Positions 10,926 through 20,899 of a stretch of 64,000 nt of DNA are shown here, in pieces (the first letter of the stretch is position 1; each line of letters opens with the position of its first letter). A program made the position numbers and the translations under genes. A model generated the notes under the pieces. That model was not told the origin of the DNA, did not search any database, and worked only from the letters and a program-made list of their open reading frames with translations. This stretch comes from Macrobrachium rosenbergii. Its lineage: Eukaryota > Arthropoda > Malacostraca > Decapoda > Palaemonidae. The stretch is from positions 38,341,570 to 38,405,569 of the forward strand of contig NC_089749.1 in NCBI RefSeq assembly GCF_040412425.1. The letters are read 5' to 3'.

Positions 10926-12075
10926 TATAATAAAAGGATTTTGACAAAGGAAAAATCTATTTCTGAGAGGGGCCCGTGTCACCCGGTGAAATAGTCCATT
11001 CAGCACTTATTTCTGTAATTCCGTTGCTAGATACCAGAGAAAGCTAAATGAAATGCTGGAGTTACTACCCCCAGAGCGAGCTCCACTAGATGGAGTGTGT
11101 ATTGAACTACAAAACCGGAACCTTATCCTAGAGATTCCCAATGTCAAAAGTCCCAACGAGAGAGGTGCGATACAAGCCCATGTCGCGGACTGTATACAAG
11201 GCAACACTAGCCGCATTCCATTTTATCATTTCGTTGTGATCCTTATTTTGTGCTCTAATGGCATTAAAGGTTCTTCTTCAATTACTTGAGTACCAGTGTT
11301 TTGTTGTTTTTTAGGCGATTGAGGCTTCTTATTTTCCTTTAGTTTAATAATTAAAGGAATTTATAGTTCCCGTCTCGATCTCCTCTTCGTCATCTCTTGA
11401 CCTCTCTTGGTATTGGATCGGCATTTTTGTTTTGTGTTTTTATTTGTATCCCTTTTTATTTGGGATGTTTTACCAGTAATGATCCTAACTTTAGTGGGTT
11501 TGATTAATTTTTGTTTGTTCTGTACCCATTTAAAGAAGTGCTGTTTAGCGTTTGGGCTACGAGCTACCCCTCGGGCCCATTAGCTTTTTATCATGGCTTC
11601 ATTCGAGAGTGATTTTTATTACGGAAGTGATGTTTAGCGTTTAAAGAGCTACCCAAGGCCAGTCGCCTTTTATCATGGCTTCATTACGGGAGTGATGTTT
11701 GGCGTTTATGAGCTACCCCTCGGGCCCATTCGCTTTTTATTGGCTTCATTTTTACGAGCTTCCCCCTCGAGCCCATTCGCTTATTATCATGGCCTTATTA
11801 TGCTTTATTTTTGTCACTCACTTCTCTTAGCCTTTGGGGATCTTATTTTCATTGGTACTGTTATGGTTTTTACTTTGTTTTCATGATTTTGTTTATTTTG
11901 TGAATCTTACAGTTTAGGAGGAAACTGATATTGGTCCTGTTATTTCTGTTTTCCTGAAATCAGTTAAGGGATCTACTCTACTGCAGTATGGTTCTGCAGT
12001 TAAGTAACTAGCACTCTTCACATAGTTTTGAAGCTACAGTAAGCCGCATTGGCCTCGAGCAAAGTGTTTTGTAGT
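10926..12075 (+). mobile_element. DIRS copy B, internally deleted derivative
   Basis: From 10926 the DIRS terminal sequence is read on the plus strand (GGAAAAATCTATTTCTG, then CACCCGGTGAAATAG, then the 250-bp terminal block). The leader with its repeated GAGCTACCCCTCGGGCCCATT units follows to about 11850. At about 11905 the sequence jumps directly into the recombinase-proximal region seen at 52740-52910 in copy E (TTACAGTTTAGGAGGAAACT). Gag, RT and most of the recombinase are missing. The join falls in TTTGTGAAT, present on both sides in the parent sequence. It cannot code for its own movement. Confidence 0.75.
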
Positions 12076-12205
12076 TAATTTTAAGATCATTTGATTGTTT
12101 TGTTAAGTTCCCTCCTCTTTTGTTTGTCACAACTGCTGTCAGTCATTCCAGTACCACTCATTTCTGCATTTGAGATCCTAAAGAACCAAGTGCAGTTCAT
12201 GACAT
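12076..12205. other. Short unassigned segment closing the insertion
   Basis: It contains GCATTTGAGATCCTAAAG followed by AACCAAGTGCA. A closely related segment recurs at about 12453-12480 inside the Tigger coding region, where copy 2 has different sequence. The origin is unclear. Confidence 0.3.
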
Positions 12206-13436
12206 TATAAGGGCTTCTCTCCTTTAGAAATTCAACATTCAGCCATGATAAGGCAGTCCAGTTGGCGAGGATTCTTGGTGGAGAATGCTTCGGTGACATC
12301 ACCCCTGGATGAAGTTGGCACCCTCATTGATGCCCACTCTGACCCACCAATGGACCAGGATTTGGAAGAGCTGACAAAGTCTGCCAATGAGGAAGAAGGC
12401 ACACCAGGTTCCAGGGAGGAGGAGGAGGAGGAGGATGAGAGCCTGTGTTTGCATTTAAGATCCTGCAGAACCAAGTGCAACTTAAGAGGAGGAGCAGGAT
12501 GCAGCTACATTATGGGATCCTTTTATAGAGTGCTCTTTAAAGTTTTCAAATGCTCTTGATGCGGCATTGACGCCCTATAATCCAGCCCTCATCAGATGAA
12601 GCAGCAGTGACAGCAGCTGCCTATCACTATGTTCATCAAATGTATGAAGGAGGACCCTCCAAATTCTCCCCAAACCCCTGAAGATGTGACTGAAAAAGTA
12701 CCTCCCCAAGCACCTGAAGTAGTGCCTCCCCAAGCACCACAAGAAGTGCCCTGCCAAGCGCCTGAAGAAGTGCCTGCCAAAACCCCTGATGAAGTGCCTC
12801 CTGAAGAAGGGGAAGAGGTGCCCTCAGAGGAGATGTAGCTCCTCTGCTTTGCTGTGCATTCATATCTTCATTGTCATGCATCAGACTGCACAGCTAATTC
12901 TTCATCATCATCATCTATAATCAACATTTATCACCAGTGAGTAACCGTAAGATTTACGTAATCTTCTTACTAACTACTGTATTTTTAATGTGCATCTGTA
13001 TTTTTGTTCTCTCTCTCTCTCTCTCTGTGAATTACATACATACCAATGTTTCCCCTGTAATAGAAAATGGGACAGCTTGAACAGTAACTGTATGAAAGAA
13101 AATGTGCGTGCCTAATTACATAGGGGAAACTGGATTATAGTGTCACACGTAGCTGTGATCAGTATAGTATACGTACGTATATTTTTAAGGGTAATGTTTA
13201 AGATGACTCTGAAATTATATTAATAATATATCATTTCAAAGATTAATGTAGTAAAAGGTTAACAGTTTAAGGTATATTTGATGTAGGATGATAGTTTAAG
13301 GTATACATTTGGTGTTTGAACTTTCAAGATAGGCAGTTATAAGCATTTTTAGAGGGGGGGGTCAAGTATTCGGGGATTTTAACTATTCATGGGAGGTTGT
13401 GGTGCGCATCCCCCACAAATACCAGGGCTCGACTAT

Positions 13437-13905
13437 TTCAGCTCAGTGGTCTGGTTAAACTAAGGTATACTTACTTACTTATATATAGGTATGGAAATAC
13501 AATTCATGTGAAAGACTACATCCAACACTGACCAACCATCAAACATACAGAAATACAAGCATCTTATGTGGCTGTTAACCTGAGACAAAATTTACCAAGG
13601 ATAAGGAGGAATGCAAGAATTCTTTTTTGAGCACTACACAAGAAAGTAATCAATAATGTTAATAAATGGTGCAAATAATATGCAGTATTAGATGAAAATA
13701 TCTAGAGGAATTTATTTCTGGTGATAGAAATTCATTTCTTGCTATAATGTGGTTCGGATTCCACAATAAGCTGTAGGTCCCGTTGCAAAGTAACCAATTG
13801 GTTCTTAGCCACGTAAAAATAAGTCTAATCCTTCAGGCCAGCCCTAGGAGAGCTGTTAATCAGCTCAGTGGTCTGGTAAAACTAAGGGATACTTAATTTA
13901 CATTA
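13437..13905 (+). repeat. SINE-like decapod repeat fragments
   Basis: The phrase CAGCTCAGTGGTCTGGT followed by AAACTAAGG occurs at about 13438 and 13863. The second is preceded by GTTCGGATTCCACAATAAGC and CCAGCCCTAGGAGAGCTG. I recall this sequence as a common dispersed repeat of decapod genomes; that is memory, not a search. No RNA polymerase III promoter was resolved. Confidence 0.45.
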
Positions 13906-14519
13906 CATAGACAAAACCAGTTTGTTGATTACTAGAAACCAAAACACTAACTAACAAACAACAGTTTGCTAGTTTGGCAAAAATTTATGTATATTTTCAT
14001 GCAATAAAAAATAATTCACATATATTTTCATGCAATAAAAAATAATTCACAAAGTACTAATAAATAAATGTGAATATCTCAGTGCTGGTGAATGAAGATA
14101 GTAAAGAATGTGCTTGCAGAGCTATGTAAATACCTCCAGCTGCTAATGTTGTTCACAAACCATACAGTTATAGAAATCTTATGGTGTAATTAATATTGTC
14201 ATCAATGCATGGAAAATTATTTAAATAATAAAAAGGTATAAAGTACATTTAATAAAAACTAGATGCAATAGATGTTACTCCTAAACATTTCCAAAGGTCT
14301 GAGAATCACAAGAGTTATTATTAATTTGCCATACGTACAGAATAAGATTCGCTCAGCTACTTGCGACCTAAGAGACCAAATGTGCATGAGGTAACCCACC
14401 TAAGCCACCTCATCTGACTCTTCTTATTCTTCATAAGGACTGACACGTCTGGGATTCACAAGCAGCAACTAAGAGGGATATCTTAAAGCAAAGGGTCCGT
14501 GGTACTAAGAAAATGACAA
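13906..14519. other. Unassigned intronic DNA
   Basis: AT-rich sequence without a recognisable ORF. It holds a short direct repeat (TATATTTTCATGCAATAAAA at about 13990 and 14021). Confidence 0.3.
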
Positions 14520-15010
14520 GTAGGTCAAAGAAGAAGTGAAACATGGAAGGAAACTGGGTCTGGACAAAAGATTAGTAAGTGAGCTGGAGTGCATATGGAT
14601 GCTAAGGTGGGAATGTATGAGGGGACTAATGAGCCAACTCTTCTGCATGGAAGGAAAGAGCAGTTGTTGAATATATTGTATATGAAAAAAAAAAGTTTGA
14701 AGCTACTAAGATGAACGGTCCATGTAAAATGTGTGGTGTAAGAAGAAATGAAAGGGTGAGAAGTGGGGAGAGTTACAGAGGACATGATATAAAGTTTAGC
14801 ATATGTGAAAGAATGAATTTGAGTGTTTTGACATAGTTTCCTTTTGTGGAAAAATTGCATGATTATATGCTGATGAAATGTATCCAAATTAGAAGTATCA
14901 GTGGGAAGGAGGAAGGAAACCCCTAAAAAGTGGCAGAGAGGATGCATGGATATCATACTGGAAAGGAGGGATCCTAATATTCAGGAAGAGCAAGAGTGCA
15001 TGCAAGACAT
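14520..15010 (+). pseudogene. Degraded LINE reverse transcriptase C-terminal remnant
   Basis: Plus-strand fragments read like the tail of a non-LTR RT: a VGMYEGTNEPTLLHG block (about 14600-14645), then RRNERVRSG (about 14740), then GRRKETPKKWQRGCMD (about 14900-14950) and QDISERQ. Stops and frameshifts break it throughout. The clade is not assignable. Confidence 0.4.
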
Positions 15011-15224
15011 AAGTGAAAGGCAAACTTATTCAGAATGAATGTAATCATGATCTTTGTCTTGTTTGTAGTTTATTTTTTCTGGAACCACTCCATAAGAGAA
15101 ACTGCTTCATATAAAAAAAAGGTAACCTACCTTCAGTTATCGTCTTGTTACTCAAACTTTCACAGACCATACAATCTTTGAACCTGTAAGGAAGGTTTTA
15201 ACGAAAAGTGAAGAATAAACTTAC

Positions 15225-15400
15225 GTATATATCAACCCATCCACCAGATACTAATGCATCATCAAGTGAAGCATCAATCTGATCAATGAAACCAGATCCA
15301 ATGCACATTTCACCAATATATGTTATATCCTCTCCTATCAAGCGACGACGGATATAACCTTCAGGGTCGCTGATATCCAAACGCCGCAGTGCTTCAAACT
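15225..15400 (-). CDS. UFL1: UFL1 coding exon (downstream of the 47-kb intron)
   Basis: This host-gene exon has 176 bp on the minus strand. The acceptor is TATTTTTCAG (15401-15410) and the donor GTAAGT (15219-15224). It encodes 2 bases plus 58 codons: FEALRRLDI, then DPEGYIRRR, then GSGFIDQIDASLDDALVSGG and WVDIY. This corresponds to the UFL1 segment with EFDALSRLG, GQGLVDQVEAS and TWVDI, roughly residues 268-325 of the human protein (from memory). UFL1 is the ER-associated E3 ligase that transfers UFM1 to targets such as ribosomal protein uL24 in ER-phagy and ribosome quality control. The exon enters in phase 1 and leaves in phase 0. The next exon was not found in 1-15224, so that intron exceeds 15 kb. 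Confidence 0.9.
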
Positions 15401-15776
15401 CTGAAAAATATGAAAATTGAACTTTCACTATTACTCCATACAAGTAGAATTTCCTTATACAGTATAAATATATGCAATTTCAGAAAGTAAAAACATTTTC
15501 TACATAAAATAATGAGCAATCAGGTTAAAACTTACTAAAGATATAAACCTCTAAAACCATGAATATTCCTACATACAATGCTCAATAGAGAACAATAAGT
15601 TAAGTCAAACTTTCATTATTAAAACAAAGTTACCAATTGAATATTCTTTCTACAAATTTTCTGTACCTAATAAACTGATGTCTATATTACTGTTGTTAAA
15701 AAGTTTAGCACACAGCAGAATAATTTATAAATGATGTATCCTTAAAACTGGCCATTTTATCACAGCCTCCAACACA

Positions 15777-15777
<1 letters not shown>

Positions 15778-15834
<57 letters not shown>

Positions 15835-15900
15835 ATGATGAAACCTACTCATATAGAACAAGCCCACAGGGCCCACTGACTTGAAATTCAAGCTTCAAAA
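15778..15900 (+). repeat. (ATT)n microsatellite followed by a decapod-type repeat
   Basis: About 54 bp of (ATT)n run into CAGATGATGAAACC, GAACAAGCCCACAGGGCCC and CTTGAAATTCAAGCTTC. I recall this combination of TTA tract plus that sequence from decapod genomes. The association suggests the tail of a dispersed element. Confidence 0.45.
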
Positions 15901-16919
15901 AACAGGCAAATAAGATGTAATGGCAAAATTCTAATTAATATACTCTAAAAACAAAATTATTCTCAAATTATTCTTACATTCCACAGATACAAACCAATGC
16001 TTTCTCTTTCAGGTCTAAGCAGATCAAGCCAAATTCAAAATGCTGTACCTCATAGTACAGTAGTTCAAACTAGTAAGTGGGACACACCTTGACTTCACAT
16101 TCCACTGAAGAGCAAGATGTGTCTGTAACAAGAATGCTGAGTGGAGACTGAAGTTATAGAAGAGGTAAGAATCTGACAAAATGCTGGTGCTTAACTGACA
16201 GTGGAACAGTGACTAGGCTTCACTGTTATGAGGGGTCTTATGCAAGCCAAAAAATACTCTAGAGCTGAGGAATAATTTTGGAATACAAACCACTCTAGTG
16301 CCTGGAGATTCAAACACACAAACAAGCTGTATCAAAGTAATGGTTTTTTGGTGAAACAAGTTTTGTTTCTATTAAATTCTTTAATTAAAAACCCATTACA
16401 TACAATCAGCCTGAACCCCAATTTAGTTAGGACAGATCATGTTGCTAAACCAACTGATTTGGCTGAAAATGATCTCTTGGTTCACTCGAAAAGTTTCCCA
16501 AGATGTATCTGATTTTCTAAAGCATAAGTTGTAGGTTTGCTAAAAAAGCCTTCCAAGATAAATCTGACTATCCAAGGCATACAAGGAGTTGTGATTAAAA
16601 TAAAAACTTATACAAAATAACTGTAAGAGCTTTGTAAATTATATGCAATGAATAAAATGTCCACATACCACTCCAGACCCAATAAGGAATAATGTGGGCA
16701 TGAACTTCATGCTGCCATTGGGAACTCCTGACAGTTATCATGTAGCCAAAGATATAAGTTGCTCATTATGTACAAAGTAGGGCAATCTTTATGATAAGCT
16801 TCACCATGGTTAAGCTACGCAAGTATGTGGTTAAGAAGAAAATGAAGAAAAGCTTCCAGAGGCATGAACATCAACCTACCCAAGTAAGTAGGGGCTACCT
16901 GCTTTGCTGCTACCATAGA
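15901..16919. other. Unassigned intronic DNA
   Basis: AT-rich, with no ORF or repeat that I can name. Confidence 0.3.
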
Positions 16920-18198
16920 ATATGCTTATTTTTTGTTGGTTCTATTTCATATCATTCTTTATTTTTTACGTTCATATTTTAACATTGAATTTTACTAGTA
17001 TATCATCATTCACCTATTCATTATCAATCATATCATTAATTTATATGTTTCACCTTCATTATGGTGCTGAATAATCCTGATGGGTTCCGTCGCTTGGTCT
17101 TCAAGAGCTAAATTTCATAATCAGTCAATCAATAGGTGTAGCTTCTGAAAAGACTTTGTTGTAAAGCGCATGCTACAGGTAGCTGAGTTGTAACTACTGC
17201 ATCCTTTGCCATCCTTTGAGAATGAGGGGGATATTTTGCTTTTGCCCTTATGAGCCATCCACCTTTGTTTGAGAAGAACCAGGTGCCAGATAGGGCATGT
17301 CCAGGTGCTTCTATCCATTGGTCGGATCAAGGAACAAGGAACTACAGTATATGGTCAGTAAACTATTTGAGGGCTTACAAGGATTTAACAAATGATGAAA
17401 CAGTACAAGTTAAAGCATTTGTGTACAAATCCAGAATGCTTTCAATTTCCTAGCCATTTTAAAGAATATCTTGATATTAACATGGTTTTAACAGCAGCCA
17501 CTTGGGGGTGCCAAACTAATTTGACGAATTTTTATCTTAGGGATGTGATAGGATGTACAGGGGTTGCAATTTTTCCTAAGATAAAAATTCGTCAAATTAG
17601 TTTGGCACCCCCAAGTGGCTGCTGTTAAAACCATGTTAATATCAAGATATTCTTTAAAATGGCTAGGAAATTGAAAGCATTCTGGATTTGTACACAAATG
17701 CTTTAACTTGTACTGTTTCATCATTTGTTAAATCCTTGTAAGCCCTCAAATAGTTTACTGACCATATACTGTAGTTACTTGTTCCTTGATCCAACCAATG
17801 GATAGAAGCACCTGGACATGCCCTATCTGGCACCTGGTTCTTCTCAAACAAAGGTGGATGGCTCATAAGGGCAAAAGCAAAATATCCCCCTCATTCTCAA
17901 AGGATGGCAAAGGATGCAGTAGTTACAACTCAGCTACCTGTAGCATGTGTCTTTACAACAAAGTCTTTTTCAGAAGCTACACCTATTGATTGACTGATTA
18001 TGAAATTTAGCTCTTGAAGACCAAGCGACGGAACCCATCAGGATTATTCAGCACCGTAATGAAGGTGAAATATATAAATTAATGATATGATTGATAATGA
18101 ATAGGTGAATGATGATATACTAGTAAAATTCAATGTTAAAATATGAACGTCAAAAATAAAGAATGATATTAAATAGAACCAACAAAAAATAAGCATAT
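16920..18198. repeat. 1.28-kb near-perfect palindrome
   Basis: The left arm (16920-17541) and right arm (17575-18198) are reverse complements over about 620 bp, with only a handful of substitutions and small indels seen by eye. A 33-bp spacer separates them. Outer ends pair as TATGCTTATTTTTTG with CAAAAAATAAGCATA. No terminal transposase or clear target duplication is visible. Each arm carries short open frames that mirror each other (for example DNxVLTAATWGCQ-like), which I regard as chance. The right arm abuts the 3' end of the LINE at 18199. Transcribed in the UFL1 pre-mRNA it would form a very long hairpin. Confidence 0.9.
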
Positions 18199-18285
18199 AT
18201 TAAACTTTTATATTCAAAATGCATACTTAGTATAAGAATAAATATGACTAAAATCTTTATTAAATACTCTGCAATCATATCTTAT

Positions 18286-20760
18286 TATCTACCTCAACGT
18301 CATCATTTAAAATTTCTGAAATAGTCTTCCCAGTTAGTAAGTACTTTGTCCTAAGGCGATTAAATTTAGGTCAGTGCACCAGCATGTGCTCAACGGAGAG
18401 CTGACCACCACAGTGAGTATAAACTGGGGCACTGGCTCCCTCTAAAATATAGCCATGAGTGAAGCAGGTATGGCCAATCCTAAGCCGTATTAGGATGATC
18501 TCAAATCTTCTGTTACGATTAAAACCTGAACTCCAAAAATCAATACTTTTTCTGATGTTTCTGTACTTCCTATCTGTGGATAAAATGGAGGAAGTCCATC
18601 TTTGCTGCCATTTTGTATGAATGTATCGTCTGATAACTGGACGCATATCCAAATGTGGCACCTTATTAGTTAAGAAATCACATCTTGCAGCATCCTTTGC
18701 TTTACTATCAGCCAGTTTGTTCCCTTCTAGACCAGTGTGCCCAGAAATCCAACAAAACTTTGATTTCTGTCACACAGAAAGATAAAAAAGCCATTCTTGA
18801 GCCTTTTGAATTAAGGGATGGGTAGGGTTAAACTTCTTTAGGGCTCCTAAAACACTCCTTGAGTCACTATATATTACTGTGGATTTAAATTTCTTATCAG
18901 ATACATGGGATTTAAAGCATCAACTATGGCTGTTGCTTCAGCAGTGAACATGGATGAGGAGTCTGAACTTTTTTACATATGATTTCCCCCAACACACCAC
19001 TGCACATCCTACTCCATCTTCCGATTTTGATCCGTCAGTATAGATTTTCCTGTCATTTATATGTCTCTCATCATGCTCCAAAAACTTGTTTCTGACTTCT
19101 TCTTCTGGACGATCTTCTTCTTTGTCTCTTTAATGCAGACACCTATTGCTGGAATAAACCATGGAGGGATAGCAGGATGCTTCACTTGTAGGATCTTCTG
19201 CATTTTTATACTTTCATCCTCTAGTTCACCCAGCTGTCTGATTTGAAATGGTATTGATGATCTAGATCCAAAACAACTTGAGTCACACTGTTTTAAGATC
19301 TCAAAAGAAGGATTCTCCTTTGAGCTTTTCAGCCACATGGTGTGTCTCAGACCTAGCTCATGACTCCTTAAGTCCAGTGGTAGCTGATGAGAGGCTCCAT
19401 AAATACTTTCAATTGGTGAAGTTCTAAAAACTCCAGTTCAGATCCTTAGTCCCATATTATGCACAGCATCCAATTCCTCAAGTTTAGTCTTTGAAGCAGA
19501 TGAGTATACTTGGGAGCCATAGTCTAACTTAGATAAACATGCTGCATTATAAAGCCTTAACAACGATTTCTTATCAGCAACCCAATTAAAATTAGATACT
19601 TTTAAAATAGTTAGTGATCTCTTCACTTTCACTTTTAACTGGTCAATATGATTATTCCAAGTGAGCTTTTCAACAAAGACCATTCCTAAAAATTTTACTT
19701 CAGTGGAGTAAGGTAGAATAATTCCATTTAAGGTAAGAGTTTTGCTTTTTTAAAATATTTATTTTGCTTGGCCACAGCACGTTGGTAAATAACTTTTGCT
19801 TGGGCAGTTCCACTCCTCCTATACTTTTTGTAGCATTTTCTAGTGATCTTTCTCAAACTACTGCAGGTTTTGTTCCATCAAGGAACTGCTGGTCTAGAGG
19901 GCTTCCCTTTTGTTGTTGGAATAGAGGCAATTGTACTGTTGATGGTGGTGTCACTGAAGTAATTATATGGCTCTGAGATGAATGGAAATGATCTTACATT
20001 ATCGTCCATGATAGCAGACTCACTAAATTTCTTCCAGTCTGCTTCATCTACCTTCCATTTGGGAGGTGACTCAGAGGGCTGATTCTTAACTGTTGTTATA
20101 TGAATTGGGAAGTGGTCACTTCCATTTGGATATTCATTTACTGACCATTCATAATCAATGTGAACACTAGTTGAGCAAAAGCTCAGATCGATAGCTGAAC
20201 AAGTATTGGAGTAGATGTTGTGGTAAGTCATGGCTCCATTATTGAGTATAGTGATATGATCATCCATAATACCCTCCAACATCCTACCCTTGGCATCTGT
20301 CGTGTTTCCACCCCATATGGGGTTGTGAGCATTAAAATCACCAAGGAGGAGGAAAGGAGTAGGAAGCTGACTGATCAGTAAATGAGTATCATTATAAGTG
20401 AAATCCAAATCAGGAGGAAGATAGATGGAACAAACAGTAATTTGCTTGTCTAAAATGAAAGTTACTGCTACAGCTTGGAGATGAGTATTAATTGATAGCA
20501 AGGAGTGTTGCAATGACTTATGCGCAATAATTGCTGCACTCCCTTAGTTCTATCTCCAACTGGTGGTGGAGAATTATATATGCTGTAATTTAACCCAAGA
20601 TTATATTGTGTGCTTCCAAGCTTAGTTTCCTGGAGACACACAATACCTAGGCTATGGTCATGGAGCAGTACCTTCAGCTCTTCACTTCGAGCCCTAAGAC
20701 CTCTACAGTTCCATTGTAGTATTGATGTGAAAACTATTTTTTGGGCTTGGTGGAAGGCCC
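18286..20760 (-). pseudogene. LINE ORF2: endonuclease, truncated RT, RNase H
   Basis: Starts with LQWNCRGLRARSEELKVLL and CLQETKLG, the first APE motifs (20560-20740). After a frameshift near 20545 come LLGDFNAHNPIWGG and GSDHFPI, the catalytic APE motifs (19878-20513). Near 19750 the frame passes from a pre-RT linker directly into the RT thumb (TLNGIILPYSTEVKFLGMVF, then LTWNNHIDQL), so the fingers and palm with the YADD box are missing. RNase H-like segments follow (YTDGSKSEDGVGCA near 19020, YSDSRSVLGALKKF near 18870). Then comes a C-terminal region with RLRIGHTCFTHGY and CGGQLSVEHML (18371-18500). Several stops. Inactive. Confidence 0.8.
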
Positions 20761-20899
20761 TTTGAATCGAGCCTTCCCAATTACTCTCTTTTGTTTATGA
20801 CGTTATCAAGAGATGATTTGGAAAGGACTGGTCTTGACAGGTTGGTTTATTATCTGTTTATTTACTGGTGTCATTTTGTTTCCCTATCTTGTCAATTTG

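Larger units (their letters stand above)
8678..12838 (+). pseudogene. Tigger-like DDE transposase, copy 1 (interrupted)
   Basis: Pieces in order: a Lys-rich start and psq-type helix-turn-helix (VKLLDLLKEGESYATVACHF, from 8678); a CENP-B-type second DNA-binding domain with an acidic linker (8888-9330); then, after a frameshift near 9330, the DDE core (FNMDETGLFWKKM, SMDNAGGYPL, LLQPMDRGV), which gives the three catalytic Asp. An in-frame TGA sits at about 9645. After the 10041-12205 insert, the acidic region (GTLIDAHSDP) and a C-terminal tail of about ten-residue Pro-Glu-Val-Pro repeats end at 12838. The region near 12450-12520 is replaced by unrelated sequence compared with copy 2. Inactive. 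Confidence 0.8.
7972..13432 (+). mobile_element. Tigger/pogo-type transposon copy 1, split by a 2.2 kb insertion
   Basis: From about 7972 the 5' noncoding part aligns with the reverse complement of 39680-40400 in Tigger copy 2. The transposase frame follows from 8678. The right end near 13432 carries a decayed terminal repeat (ACAAATACCAGGGCTCGACT) like the left end of copy 2. The CATGATTA site at about 10040 is split, and the gene resumes near 12206 (GGGCTTCTCTCC), so 10041-12205 is an insertion. No clean 5' terminal repeat was found next to 7972. Confidence 0.75.

Noticed and set aside
14525..14956. 143-codon minus-strand ORF
   Set aside because: The plus strand of the same interval reads as LINE RT debris, which explains it better; the minus frame has no recognisable domain.
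17121..17989. Mirrored ORFs in the large palindrome as a possible duplicated gene
   Set aside because: The frames are short, break at the same points and have no similarity that I recognise; they follow from the palindrome.
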